Positions 44,444 to 53,416 of a stretch of DNA of 64,000 bases are shown here, one piece after another (position 1 is the stretch's first letter; each line of letters begins with the position of its first letter). Origin of the DNA: Curtobacterium flaccumfaciens. GTDB lineage: Bacteria; Actinomycetota; Actinomycetes; Actinomycetales; Microbacteriaceae. Both the position numbers and the translations under genes were made by a program. The stretch lies in NCBI RefSeq assembly GCF_004361695.1, contig NZ_SNVW01000002.1, forward strand, positions 388,371 to 452,370. The letters are read 5' to 3'. Under the pieces are notes generated by a model that saw only the letters and a list, made by a program, of their open reading frames with translations, had not been told where the DNA came from and searched no databases.

Positions 44444-45538
44444 ATGGTGCATGTCCCACGGCGCGACGGACCGCCGAGCGTGCACCACGTCGCCGCCCGG
44501 GCGGGCGTGTCGCTCGCGACGGTCTCGAACGTCCTCAACCACCCGGAGCGCGTCGCCGAGCGCACCGCCGCTCGCGTCCACGCCGCCATCGACGAACTCG
44601 GCTACACGCCGAACCGGAACGCACGCGCCCTGGTGTCCGGGAGCACGCGCGCCATCGGACTCGTCGTCATGTCGCTGCGGAACTCCCTGTTCAGCGACAT
44701 GGTGAACGGTGCGCAGCTCGAGGCGCGGAAGCGCGGACACGCACTGCTCATCGCGAGCAGCGAGGACGACCTCGAGGCGCAGGCCGACCACCTGGCGTAC
44801 CTCGAGAGCACGCGGGTGTCCGGCATCCTGCTGGCGACGATGACCGAGTCACGCGAGCAGGTCGACCTCACGCGGCGGCACGGGCACCCCGTCGTGTACG
44901 TGAACTACGAACCGTCCGAGGTCGAGGCGTGCTCGGTCGTGGTCGACAACGAGCAGGCGGCGTACATCGCGACGACGCACCTCATCGAGCGCGGCTGCAA
45001 GCGGATCGGCTTCGTCAGCGCGCGGCCCGAGCTGCAGCCGGTGCACCGACGGCGCGCGGGGGTGCTGCGGGCGCTCGCGGAACACCCCGGGGTCGCCCTC
45101 GTCGACGTCGACGCCGGCGACATCGACCCCGTCGGCGGCACGGACGCCGGGGCCCGGATCGCGCGGATGCCGGCGTCCGAGCGGCCGGACGGGGTGCTCG
45201 GGGTGACGGACCTCCTGGCGATGGCGGTCGTCACCGAGCTGCGGGCGGCGGGGCTCCGCGTGCCGGAGGACATCCCGGTGTCGGGCTGCGACCACAACTC
45301 GGTGGCGTGGGGCGGTGCGGTGCCGCTCACCTCGGTGACGATGCACGGCGCGGAGATGGGCGCGGCGGCGGTCGGGCTCCTGCTCGACGAGCTGCGGGAC
45401 GCACCGGGCGAGCACGTGCACCGGACCGTGGTGATCGGCAGCGAGCTCGTGGCGCGGGAGAGCACGCTCGGCAGGGCTGCTGCTGCGGCGGCGGCGCGGG
45501 GCCGGAGGCCGAGCGACCCGAGGTTGCGCGAGAGCTGA
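44444..45538 (+). CDS. Second LacI family transcriptional regulator
   Basis: The 364-residue protein has a helix-turn-helix (SVHHVAARAGVSLATVSNVL, then NHPERVAERTAARV) almost identical in its recognition helix to the neighbouring LacI protein, then an effector domain with IGLVVMSLRNSLFSDMVNGAQ, VSGILLATMTESREQV, SVVVDNEQAAYIATTHLIERG, RPDGVLGVTDLLAM and SGCDHNSVAWGGAVPLTSV. The extended N terminus and the basic tail are not typical. The shared recognition sequence suggests that it reads the same operators; the effector may differ. Confidence 0.92.
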   Translation: MVHVPRRDGPPSVHHVAARAGVSLATVSNVLNHPERVAERTAARVHAAIDELGYTPNRNARALVSGSTRAIGLVVMSLRNSLFSDMVNGAQLEARKRGHALLIASSEDDLEAQADHLAYLESTRVSGILLATMTESREQVDLTRRHGHPVVYVNYEPSEVEACSVVVDNEQAAYIATTHLIERGCKRIGFVSARPELQPVHRRRAGVLRALAEHPGVALVDVDAGDIDPVGGTDAGARIARMPASERPDGVLGVTDLLAMAVVTELRAAGLRVPEDIPVSGCDHNSVAWGGAVPLTSVTMHGAEMGAAAVGLLLDELRDAPGEHVHRTVVIGSELVARESTLGRAAAAAAARGRRPSDPRLRES

Positions 45539-45650
45539 CGCGGGCCGCGGCGCGGGCGCGGCGGCGGGCGCCGCTGGCCGCGCGCTGCGGCGCGGGTGCG
45601 GGCGCTGCTGGCCGCGCGCTGCGTGCCGGTGCGGCGGGCGCCGCTGGTGA

Positions 45651-45712
45651 CTTTCGCGGTGAGCGACACTTCACGCGCCGACGAGCGCGTGAAGAGTCGC
45701 TGAGCGCGAAAG
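45651..45712. repeat. Hairpin of the GAGCGACAC family
   Basis: Arms CTTTCGCGGTGAGCGACACT and its near complement ending GTCGCTGAGCGCGAAAG; inner TCACGCG/CGCGTGA also pair. Confidence 0.85.
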
Positions 45713-45887
45713 CCGGCCGGCGGCCCTGGTGGCGACCACCCCGGGCGGTGAGGCACGGGGCGGAGGTGGGCCGCGCCTCCCGTCTGCCGGAGGTGCGCGA
45801 CCGCGGAGGTGCGCGACGGCGGCACCGCACCGCGCCGCACCGCACCGCGCCGGGCCAGGCCGGGCCGGGCCAGGCCGCACCCAAGAC

Positions 45888-45946
45888 CCGCGGTGAGCGA
45901 CACTTCACGCGCCGACGAGCCCGTGATGTGTCGCTGAGCGCGAAAC
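45888..45946. repeat. Hairpin of the GAGCGACAC family
   Basis: Arms CGCGGTGAGCGACACTTCAC and its near complement ending TGTCGCTGAGCGCG; inner loop CGCCGACGAGC is shared with the copy 237 bases upstream. Confidence 0.85.
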
Positions 45947-46158
45947 TCGGGCCGCACCTGCCCGCAACCGCAACCGCAACCGCAAAGCGACAGTCGCACC
46001 CGAAGCCGCGCGGACCCGACCAGCAAAGCGACACAACGCCGCCGAATGTTCGCGCCCATCTGTCGCTTTCGCGAAACCGGGCCCGATGCCGATGCCCACC
46101 CGCACCGCACCGCACCCCACCCCACGAGCACGCACTTCCGTAACGAATCGCGGCGGAC

Positions 46159-46176
46159 GATTGACACGCTTCAATC
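46159..46176. promoter_or_regulatory. LacI-type operator 1 of the ABC sugar operon
   Basis: GATTGACACGCTTCAATC has perfect GATTGA/TCAATC arms around ACACGCT's CG centre and contains TTGACA, which could serve as a -35 box, so binding would block polymerase. Confidence 0.65.
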
Positions 46177-46192
46177 GCCGTGGTTCCATTCC

Positions 46193-46210
46193 GATTGAAA
46201 CGTTCTAAAC
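46193..46210. promoter_or_regulatory. LacI-type operator 2 of the ABC sugar operon
   Basis: GATTGAAACGTTCTAAAC matches the left arm and centre of the shared operator exactly and the right arm partly. It lies 34 bases after operator 1, about three helical turns. Confidence 0.6.
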
Positions 46211-46297
46211 AGCAGCACCGGAGCCCCGCAGCGGAGCGGGATCCGGGTCCGTTTCACCCCGGGGTACCCCGCCCCGGGCCTTACGAGGAGGTAAGGA

Positions 46298-47620
46298 ATG
46301 TCAGCTCGCTCCCTGACCACCCGGCTGATCGCCATCGGCGGCGCCACGGTCCTCATCGGCGGCCTCGCCGCCTGTTCGTCGGGCGGCTCCGCCGACACCG
46401 GCAGCGGCGGCGGCAAGGTGCAGATCACGTACCAGGCCGACAACTCGCCCGCCACGGCCGCCACCGCGAAGCCACTCATCGCCGCGTTCGAGAAGGCGAA
46501 CCCGGACATCACGGTCAAGTTCGACACCCGCCCGCAGGGCACCGACGGCGACAACCTGGTGAAGACGCAGCTGTCCACCGGCGAGATGGCCGACGTGTTC
46601 AACTACAACTCGGGCTCGCTCATGCAGGCCCTCAACCCGGACAACACCCTCGTCGACCTCACCGACCAGAAGTGGGCGAAGGACGTCGACCCGCAGTTCT
46701 CGAAGGTCGTCAGCACCGACAAGGGCATGTACGGCGCCCCGTTCGGCACCAGCTTCGGCGGCGGCGTCATGTACAACAAGAAGGTCTACGAGAAGCTCGG
46801 CCTGAGCGTCCCGACCACGTGGGACGAGTTCATCAGCAACAGCGAGAAGATCAAGGACTCGGGCGTCGACCCGATCATCCAGACGTACGGCGACACCTGG
46901 ACCAGCCAGCTGTTCGTCCTCGGCGACTTCGCGAACATCACGGCGCAGCAGAAGAACTGGGGCTCGCAGTACACGAAGAACAAGGAGTCCTACGCGAAGC
47001 AGCCGGCACTCGCCGGGTTCGAGCACCTCGCCGAGGTCAAGGACAAGGGCCTCGTGAACAAGGACTACGCGTCCGCGACGCAGGCGAACGGCCTGAAGAT
47101 GCTCGCCGACGGCACCGGGGCGCAGTACCCGATGCTGACGAACGCGATCTCGACCCTGCAGCAGGACAGCCCCGACGCGGTCAACGACATCGGCGCCTTC
47201 GCCCTGCCGGCGGAGAACGCGGACGACACGAACCTGACGATCTGGGAGCCGAACGGCCTCTACATCCCGAAGACGTCGACGGGTGACAAGCTCGCGGCGG
47301 CGAAGAAGTTCATCGCCTTCGCGAACTCGACCGAGGGCTGCAAGGTGCAGAACGACACCGGCACCCCCGGTGGCCCGTACGTCATCTCCACCTGCACCCT
47401 GCCCGACTCCGTCCCGCCGATGATCGGCGACCTGCAGAAGTACCTCGACGACGGCAAGGCATCGCCGGCGCTCGAGTTCGTCTCCCCCATCAAGGGCCCG
47501 AACCTCGAGAAGATCTGCGTGCAGGTCGGCTCGGGCATCTCGTCCGCCGCTGTCGGCGCGAAGCAGTACGACCAGGACGTCGTGCAGCAGGCGCAGCAGC
47601 TCGGCATCAAGGGCTGGTGA
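46298..47620 (+). CDS. ABC transporter sugar-binding lipoprotein
   Basis: The 440-residue protein is a type 1 extracellular solute-binding protein. It has a lipoprotein signal (IAIGGATVLIGGLAAC, C26) and the CUT1-like body: AFEKANPDITVKFDTRPQG, DVFNYNSGSLMQALNPD, GAPFGTSFGGGVMYNKKVYEKLGLSVPTTWDEF, NGLYIPKTS and AKKFIAFANSTEGC. It captures an oligosaccharide or rhamnoside outside the cell. The ATG follows a strong GAGGAGGTAAGGA. No ATPase gene is in the operon, so a shared MsiK-type ATPase elsewhere is expected. Confidence 0.93.
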   Translation: MSARSLTTRLIAIGGATVLIGGLAACSSGGSADTGSGGGKVQITYQADNSPATAATAKPLIAAFEKANPDITVKFDTRPQGTDGDNLVKTQLSTGEMADVFNYNSGSLMQALNPDNTLVDLTDQKWAKDVDPQFSKVVSTDKGMYGAPFGTSFGGGVMYNKKVYEKLGLSVPTTWDEFISNSEKIKDSGVDPIIQTYGDTWTSQLFVLGDFANITAQQKNWGSQYTKNKESYAKQPALAGFEHLAEVKDKGLVNKDYASATQANGLKMLADGTGAQYPMLTNAISTLQQDSPDAVNDIGAFALPAENADDTNLTIWEPNGLYIPKTSTGDKLAAAKKFIAFANSTEGCKVQNDTGTPGGPYVISTCTLPDSVPPMIGDLQKYLDDGKASPALEFVSPIKGPNLEKICVQVGSGISSAAVGAKQYDQDVVQQAQQLGIKGW

Positions 47621-47624
47621 TCCG

Positions 47625-48554
47625 GTGACCGCGACGCTCACGACGGCGGCAGCCCCGCCGCAGACCCTCAAGGCCGGGCCGGGCCCCGCACGCCGCCGGA
47701 TGCGCTCGTTCTACCCGGCGTGGTTCTTCATCCCGGCGATCGCGTTGTACGTCGTGTTCTTCGCGGTCCCGACCTTCGCGGGGTTCTACTTCTCGCTCAC
47801 CCGCTGGACGCTGTTCGACCAGACCTTCATCGGCTTCGACAACTTCGTCCGGTTCTTCCAGGACCCGCAGCTCGTCTCCGGGTTCGTGCACACGTTCGAG
47901 TACGGGTTCGTGACGAGCGCGGCGAAGGTGGTCCTCGGACTCGCCCTCGCCCTGCTCCTCACGAGCCCCGTGCTCGGGCGCGGGTACCTCCGAGCGGTGG
48001 TGTTCTTCCCCGTGCTGGTGTCGACCATCGGCATCGGCATCACGTTCAAGGCGCTGATGGACCCCTTCCACGGGATCATCAACGGCGTCCTGGGTTCGGT
48101 CGGCCTCCCCACCCCGGGGTGGCTGACCGACCCGGCCCTCGCACTGTGGAGCGTCGCCGCGGTGGACGTCTGGAAGGGCGTCGGCATCGCGACGCTCATC
48201 TTCATCGCCGGCATCGTCGCGATCCCGCAGGAGTACTTCGAGGCTGCCCGCGTCGACGGCGCGAGCGCGTGGACGATCTTCAAGAACATCACGCTGCCGC
48301 TGTCCCGCCCGGCGATGGGGACGGTCATCATCCTGTCCCTGATCGGCGGCCTGCGGTCCTTCGACCTGATCTGGGCGATGACCGGCGGCGGACCAGGGTT
48401 CACCAGCGACGTCATCGCGAGTGTGATCTACAAGCAGTACCAGGCCGGGTTCTACGGGCTGTCGACGGCCGGCAACGTCGTGCTCTTCATCGTCGTCACG
48501 GCGATCATGGTGCCGATCTCCTGGCTCATCAACCGCAAGGAGGCGGACCTGTGA
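47625..48554 (+). CDS. ABC sugar transporter permease (MalF/UgpA type)
   Basis: The 309-residue permease has six transmembrane helices (first in YPAWFFIPAIALYVVFFAV) and the EAA coupling motif EYFEAARVDGASAWTIFKNI TLP region near residues 200-225. It pairs with the next permease to form the channel. The GTG at 47625 lies four bases after the binding-protein stop; its own stop overlaps the next start (GTGA). Confidence 0.93.
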   Translation: MTATLTTAAAPPQTLKAGPGPARRRMRSFYPAWFFIPAIALYVVFFAVPTFAGFYFSLTRWTLFDQTFIGFDNFVRFFQDPQLVSGFVHTFEYGFVTSAAKVVLGLALALLLTSPVLGRGYLRAVVFFPVLVSTIGIGITFKALMDPFHGIINGVLGSVGLPTPGWLTDPALALWSVAAVDVWKGVGIATLIFIAGIVAIPQEYFEAARVDGASAWTIFKNITLPLSRPAMGTVIILSLIGGLRSFDLIWAMTGGGPGFTSDVIASVIYKQYQAGFYGLSTAGNVVLFIVVTAIMVPISWLINRKEADL

Positions 48555-49432
48555 CCACCCTGACCAGCCCCCGCGTCGGTACCCCGACACCCCGGCGCCC
48601 CAAGCGCAACACCACCCGCAAGTGGATCATCGGCTCGATCGCGATCGTCGTCAGCTTCGTGGTCTTCCTGGTGCCGTTCGTCTTCGTCCTGTTCCAGGCG
48701 GCGAAGAACCCGGCCGAGGCGAACCAGCTTGGCTTCAGCCTGCCGACCGAGTGGCAGCTGTGGCAGAACCTGCAGACCGTGTTCCAGTCCGGCGACGGCG
48801 GCATCCTCCGCGCCTTCTGGAACAGCGCGATCCTCACCGTGGGCAGCGTCATCATCATGGTGGTGTTCTCCGCGATGGTCGGCTACGTCCTGCAGCGGCG
48901 GCCGAGCAAGTGGAACGGCCTGATCAACTTCTTCGTCCTGGCCGGGCTCATCGTCCCGCCCGCGATCGTCCCGACGATCTGGGTGCTGCAGGGCCTGAAC
49001 CTGTTCAAGACGATGGGCGGGATGATCCTCATCGAGGCGACCTTCGGCCTGTCGTTCTGCATCCTGCTCTTCCGGGCGTTCGTCGCGACGATCCCGAAGG
49101 AGCTCGACGAGGCAGCCGTCCTCGACGGCGCCGGCCCGATCCGGCTGTTCTTCGGGGTGGTCCTGCCGCTCCTCAAGCCGGTCATCATCACGGTCGTGCT
49201 CGTGCAGTCGGTGACGGTGTTCAACGACTTCACGAACCCGCTGTACTTCCTGCCCGGGTCCGAGAACGCCACCGTCCAGCAGACGCTGTACTCGTTCCAG
49301 AGCCAGTCCGTCAGTCAGCTCAACCTGCTGTTCACCGACGTGCTGCTCATCACGATCCCGCCGCTCATCCTCTACATCTTCTTCAACCGTCAGATCGTCG
49401 CCGGCATGACCAGCGGCGCCGTCAAGGGCTGA
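48551..49432 (+). CDS. ABC sugar transporter permease (MalG/UgpE type)
   Basis: The 293-residue permease has six helices and the EAA motif KELDEAAVLDGAGPIRLFFG near residues 183-202. LPTEWQLWQNLQTVFQSG matches the MalG-type first loop, and the C-terminal GMTSGAVKG is the usual CUT1 ending. It completes the transmembrane part of the ABC importer encoded with the lipoprotein and first permease. Confidence 0.93.
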   Translation: MTTLTSPRVGTPTPRRPKRNTTRKWIIGSIAIVVSFVVFLVPFVFVLFQAAKNPAEANQLGFSLPTEWQLWQNLQTVFQSGDGGILRAFWNSAILTVGSVIIMVVFSAMVGYVLQRRPSKWNGLINFFVLAGLIVPPAIVPTIWVLQGLNLFKTMGGMILIEATFGLSFCILLFRAFVATIPKELDEAAVLDGAGPIRLFFGVVLPLLKPVIITVVLVQSVTVFNDFTNPLYFLPGSENATVQQTLYSFQSQSVSQLNLLFTDVLLITIPPLILYIFFNRQIVAGMTSGAVKG

Positions 49433-49442
49433 CGCCCGACCC

Positions 49443-49472
49443 CGGCCTGGAGGCGCGGCTCGCCTCCCCCGG
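49443..49472. repeat. Shortened copy of the 42-bp element
   Basis: GGCCTGGAGGCGCGG is followed at once by CTCGCCTCCCC, giving a collapsed inverted repeat in the 122-base gap between the permease and rhamnosidase genes. Confidence 0.55.
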
Positions 49473-49554
49473 TCGTCCCACCTCGACGGGACGGCCGGGC
49501 CCACGACCCCCGCTCCGGTCGACGACGACCGGTCGCGTGAAAGGACCACACCAC

Positions 49555-51867
49555 ATGACCACCTGGACCGCATCGTTCATCGCGAGCGACGACGACCTCG
49601 GGAGCGCACCGATCCTGCGCCGGGAGTTCACCCTCGACGACGGCCACGGCCCCGTCACCGCGGCGACCCTCGACCTCAGCGCCCTCGGCGTCGTCGAGGG
49701 CTGGCTCGGCGGGCAGCGCGTCTCCGACCACCTGCTCGAACCGGGGTGGACGAGTTACGAGTGGCGCATCCGCGTCGCGTCGCACGACGTGACCGCGCAT
49801 CTGGCCGAGACGGCTCCCGGCAGCGCCGCCGTCCTCGCACTGGTGATCGGCAACGGCTGGGCCGCCGGACGCCTCGCGTGGGGCGGTGGTGGGGGCTGGT
49901 ACACGGACGAGCGCGCCGGGTTCGCCGAGCTCCGAATCACCTTCGAGGACGGCCACGAGCAGCGGGTCGTGACGGACGCCGACTGGCAGGCGCTGTCGAG
50001 TGCGATCACCGCCGACCAGCTGTACGACGGCGAGGACATCGACGCCCGGCTCCGCGACGGCTCGTTCCTGACGCCGGGCGAGGTCACAGTGCCGAGCGTC
50101 GACGGGCACGAGGGCCGCACGAGCGGCGTGCACACCGTCGACATCGGCGACCGCGCACTCGTCGCCGACACCGTGCCGCCGGTCCGGCCCCTCGCCGAGA
50201 TCGCGCCGGTCGAGGTCTGGACGAGCCCGTCGGGTGCGACCCTGGTCGACTTCGGGGTGAACCTGGTCGGCTGGCTCCGTGTGGACGCCTCCGGTCCCGC
50301 CGGCACCGTGCTGACGTTCACGCACGCCGAGGTCCTCGAGCACGACGAGCTCGGCACCCGCCCGCTGCGCACGGCGAAGGCGACGGACCACTTCACCCTG
50401 AGCGGGGGCGAGGACCGCTTCGAGCCCCGCTTCACCTTCCACGGCTTCCGCTACGCGCAGGTCGACGGCTGGCCGGGCACCCTCGACGAGCTCCGCACCG
50501 CGATCACCGCCGTGCAGGTCGGCTCCGACCTGACGCGCACCGGCACGTTCGCGTCGAGCCACGAGCTGCTCAACACCTTCCACGACAACGTGATCCGGGG
50601 CATGCAGGGCAACTTCCTCAGCGTGCCGACCGACTGCCCGCAGCGCGACGAGCGCCTGGGGTGGACGGGCGACATCGCGGCCTTCGCGCCGACGGCGTCG
50701 TACCTGTTCGACACCAGGACGTTCCTCGGCGACTGGCTCCGCGACGTGTGGCTCGAGCAGCAGCACGCCGAGGGGGTCATCCCGTTCGTCGTGCCGGACG
50801 TGCTGAAGTACTCCCCCGCCGAGGACTTCGGCAAGCCCGACGCCACCGCCATCTGGTCGGACGCCGGGGTCTGGGTGCCGTGGACGCTGTACCAGGCGTA
50901 CGGCGACACAGCCGTCCTCGAGGAGCAGTTCGACTCGATGGCCGCGCACCTCCGCCGGATCCGCGACCACCTGTCCCCGCAGGACCTCTGGGACACGGTG
51001 TTCCAGTTCGGCGACTGGCTCGACCCGGACGCCCCGCCGGAGAACCCGGCGGACGCGAAGGCCGACAAGGGCGTCGTCGCGACGATCTGCGCCTTCCGGT
51101 CCGCGACGATCGTGGCGGAGGCGGCGGAGCTCCTGGGCGGCCACGAGGCGGAGGCAGCCGAGTTCCGGGAACTCGCCGCGCGCCTCCAGGCTGCCTTCCG
51201 GGCCCACTACCTGCTGGACGACGGACGGGTCCTGTCCGACGCGACCACCGTGTACACGCTCGCGATCGTGTTCGGGATCCTCGACGCCGAGCAGGAGGCG
51301 AGGGCGGGCGACCGCCTCGCCGAGCTGGCCGAGCAGTCCGGGTACCGGATCTCGACGGGCTTCGCGGGGACGCCGTTCATCACCGACGCGCTCACGAAGA
51401 CGGGCCACCTGTCGGACGCGTACGAGCTGCTGCTGCAGACCGAGTGCCCGTCGTGGCTGTACCCGGTGACGATGGGCGCGACGACGGTCTGGGAGCGCTG
51501 GGACTCGATGCTGCCGGACGGCACCATCAACCCGGGTGAGATGACCTCGTTCAACCACTACGCGCTCGGAGCCGTGGCGGACTGGATGCACCGGGTGGTG
51601 GGCGGCCTCGCGCCGCTCGAACCGGGGTACTCGGCCGTCCTGATCGCGCCGCAGCCGGGCGGTGGCCTGACCTGGGCGTCGACCTCGCTCGACACGGTGC
51701 ACGGGCACGTCGCGGTGCGGTGGGAGCTCGTCGACGGCGAGCTCGTCGTGCACGCGTCCGTCCCCGAGGGCGTCACGGCCGTGGTGCGGCTGCCGGGGGC
51801 ACCCGAGCAGCGTGTGTCGGGAGGGACGCACGAGCTCCGCGCGCCGGCCGCGGTCCCCGCGGCGTAG
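49555..51867 (+). CDS. Alpha-L-rhamnosidase, GH78
   Basis: The 770-residue enzyme has the bacterial alpha-L-rhamnosidase order: N-terminal beta domains (LRREFTLDD; VVEGWLGGQRVSDHLLEPGWTSY), the concanavalin-like domain (FTLSGGEDRFEPRFTFHGFRY), and the (alpha/alpha)6 barrel with NFLSVPTDCPQRDERLGWTGD holding the catalytic acidic residues, IWSDAGVWVPW, GDWLDPD and TTVWERWDSM. It removes terminal L-rhamnose from glycosides. No signal peptide, so it acts on imported rhamnosides. The ATG follows AAAGGACC. It follows the ABC importer in one unit. Confidence 0.94.
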   Translation: MTTWTASFIASDDDLGSAPILRREFTLDDGHGPVTAATLDLSALGVVEGWLGGQRVSDHLLEPGWTSYEWRIRVASHDVTAHLAETAPGSAAVLALVIGNGWAAGRLAWGGGGGWYTDERAGFAELRITFEDGHEQRVVTDADWQALSSAITADQLYDGEDIDARLRDGSFLTPGEVTVPSVDGHEGRTSGVHTVDIGDRALVADTVPPVRPLAEIAPVEVWTSPSGATLVDFGVNLVGWLRVDASGPAGTVLTFTHAEVLEHDELGTRPLRTAKATDHFTLSGGEDRFEPRFTFHGFRYAQVDGWPGTLDELRTAITAVQVGSDLTRTGTFASSHELLNTFHDNVIRGMQGNFLSVPTDCPQRDERLGWTGDIAAFAPTASYLFDTRTFLGDWLRDVWLEQQHAEGVIPFVVPDVLKYSPAEDFGKPDATAIWSDAGVWVPWTLYQAYGDTAVLEEQFDSMAAHLRRIRDHLSPQDLWDTVFQFGDWLDPDAPPENPADAKADKGVVATICAFRSATIVAEAAELLGGHEAEAAEFRELAARLQAAFRAHYLLDDGRVLSDATTVYTLAIVFGILDAEQEARAGDRLAELAEQSGYRISTGFAGTPFITDALTKTGHLSDAYELLLQTECPSWLYPVTMGATTVWERWDSMLPDGTINPGEMTSFNHYALGAVADWMHRVVGGLAPLEPGYSAVLIAPQPGGGLTWASTSLDTVHGHVAVRWELVDGELVVHASVPEGVTAVVRLPGAPEQRVSGGTHELRAPAAVPAA

Positions 51868-52203
51868 CGCCGGCCGCGGGGCGGGCGCGCGCGGCGCCCG
51901 CGGCGGGCCGGCCCGGCGGCGCCGGCCGGGCCGGCCCTGCCGGCCCGGTCGCCGGCCGGCCCGGCCGCCGGCCGGCCGGCCGCCGGCCGGCCGGCCCGGC
52001 GCACAACCAAAGTCACGACGAACCGCGCGATTGCGCGGTTCGGCGCCACTTCGGTTGTGCGAAGCGCCACCGGCCGCCCGCCCGCCACCGCCACCAGCCG
52101 CCCGCCAGCACCAACCGCCGACGCCACACCACACCACCGCAGCCGCCCGCACCGCACCACCCGCACCACCCCGCTTGCGCGGAACCCGCGCAGCGCGTAC
52201 CGT
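51868..52203. repeat. Gene-free spacer with GGCCGGCC-type low-complexity DNA
   Basis: No credible gene is present. Bases 51880-52000 are made almost only of G and C in repeats of CCGGCCGGCC and GGCCGGCCCGGC. A nested GCACAAC hairpin follows at 52001-52060, then CACC-rich sequence and the operator at 52202. Confidence 0.75.
52001..52060. repeat. Nested hairpin of the GCACAAC family
   Basis: Outer arms GCACAACC / GGTTGTGC enclose an inner stem GAACCGCG / CGCGGTTC. It is related to the two copies near 16.4 and 16.6 kb but with different inner bases, so pairing rather than sequence is kept. Confidence 0.8.
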
Positions 52204-52219
52204 ATGAAACGATTCAATC
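52202..52219. promoter_or_regulatory. LacI-type operator upstream of rhaI
   Basis: GTATGAAACGATTCAATC matches the shared TTGAAACGnTTCAA core, 21 bases before the rhaI start and close to its ribosome site. Confidence 0.7.
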
Positions 52220-52239
52220 GCACACGAGGAAGTGACACG

Positions 52240-53412
52240 ATGACATCGACCCCGAGCTTCGCCGGCATCGCCGACCAGCTGGCCCGACAGCAGATCGAGC
52301 TGCCCAGCTGGGCCTTCGGCAACTCCGGCACCCGCTTCAAGGTGTTCAGCACGCCGGGCACCCCGCGCGACCCCTACGAGAAGATCGCCGACGCCGCCCA
52401 GGTGCACAAGTACACGGGGCTCGCCCCCACGGTGGCGCTGCACATCCCGTGGGACCTCGTGGACGACTTCGCCGACCTCCGCCGCCACGCGGAAGAGCAC
52501 GGCGTCCGGTTGGGCACCGTGAACTCGAACACCTTCCAGGACGACGACTACAAGTTCGGCGCCCTCACCCACGTCGACGAGACGATCCGGCAGAAGGCGA
52601 TCGACCACCACCTGCGCTGCATCGACGTGATGGACGCCACCGGCAGCAGGGACCTCAAGATCTGGCTGGCCGAGGGCTCGAACTACCCCGGGCAAGAGGA
52701 CATGCGCTCCCGCCAGGACCGCCTGCACGAGTCGCTCAGCACGATCTACGACCGCCTCGGCGCGGACCAGCGCCTGGTGCTCGAGTACAAGTTCTTCGAG
52801 CCGTCGTTCTACCACACCGACGTGCCGGACTGGGGCACGAGCTACGTGCAGACGAGCGCCCTCGGCGACAAGGCGATGGTGTGCCTGGACACGGGCCACC
52901 ACGCTCCCGGCACGAACATCGAGTTCATCGTGATGCAGCTGCTGCGTCTCGGGAAGCTCGGCTCCTTCGACTTCAACTCGCGCTTCTACGCCGACGACGA
53001 CCTGATCGTGGGCGCAGCGGACCCGTTCCAGCTCTTCCGCATCCTGGTCGAGGTGGTCCGCGGTGGCGGCTACGACAACCCCGACGTCGCGTTCATGCTC
53101 GACCAGTGCCACAACATCGAGGACAAGATCCCGGGGCAGATCCGCTCCGTGCTCAACGTGCAGGAGATGACGGCCCGCGCGCTGCTCCTCGACCGCGTGG
53201 CGCTGACCGCCGCGCAGGAAGCGCACGACGTCCTCGGCGCGAACGAGATCTTCATGGACGCGTACCAGACGGACGTCCGGAAGGACCTCGCCGTCTGGCG
53301 CGAATCCCGCGGCCTGCCGGCGAACCCGATGCGCGCGTACCTGGACTCCGGGTACCAGCAGTCGATCGCCGAGGACCGCGTCGGCGGCGTCCAGGCCGGT
53401 TGGGGCGCGTAG
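52240..53412 (+). CDS. rhaI: L-rhamnose isomerase (RhaI type)
   Basis: The 390-residue xylose-isomerase-like TIM barrel converts L-rhamnose to L-rhamnulose. Metal-site blocks are visible: VLEYKFFEPSFYHTDVPDWG, CLDTGHHAPGTNIEF, DFNSRFYADDDL and FMLDQCHNIEDK. It belongs to the RhaI type found in actinobacteria and rhizobia and is unlike E. coli RhaA. The ATG at 52240 follows CGAGGAAGTGAC; the earlier in-frame ATG at 52204 lies inside the operator. It heads a four-gene unit with tight junctions. Confidence 0.93.
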   Translation: MTSTPSFAGIADQLARQQIELPSWAFGNSGTRFKVFSTPGTPRDPYEKIADAAQVHKYTGLAPTVALHIPWDLVDDFADLRRHAEEHGVRLGTVNSNTFQDDDYKFGALTHVDETIRQKAIDHHLRCIDVMDATGSRDLKIWLAEGSNYPGQEDMRSRQDRLHESLSTIYDRLGADQRLVLEYKFFEPSFYHTDVPDWGTSYVQTSALGDKAMVCLDTGHHAPGTNIEFIVMQLLRLGKLGSFDFNSRFYADDDLIVGAADPFQLFRILVEVVRGGGYDNPDVAFMLDQCHNIEDKIPGQIRSVLNVQEMTARALLLDRVALTAAQEAHDVLGANEIFMDAYQTDVRKDLAVWRESRGLPANPMRAYLDSGYQQSIAEDRVGGVQAGWGA

Positions 53413-53416
53413 ACAG

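Larger units (their letters stand above)
45539..46158. repeat. Gene-free repeat-rich spacer upstream of the ABC sugar operon
   Basis: No credible gene is seen in these 620 bases. It holds two GAGCGACAC-type hairpins (45651-45712 and 45888-45946), a degenerate 42-bp-type element near 45747-45785 (GAGGCACGGGGCGG...CCGCGCCTCCCGTC), tandem CGCACCG and GGGCCAGGCCG runs near 45835-45880, and AACCGC repeated four times near 45966-45985. Confidence 0.7.
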
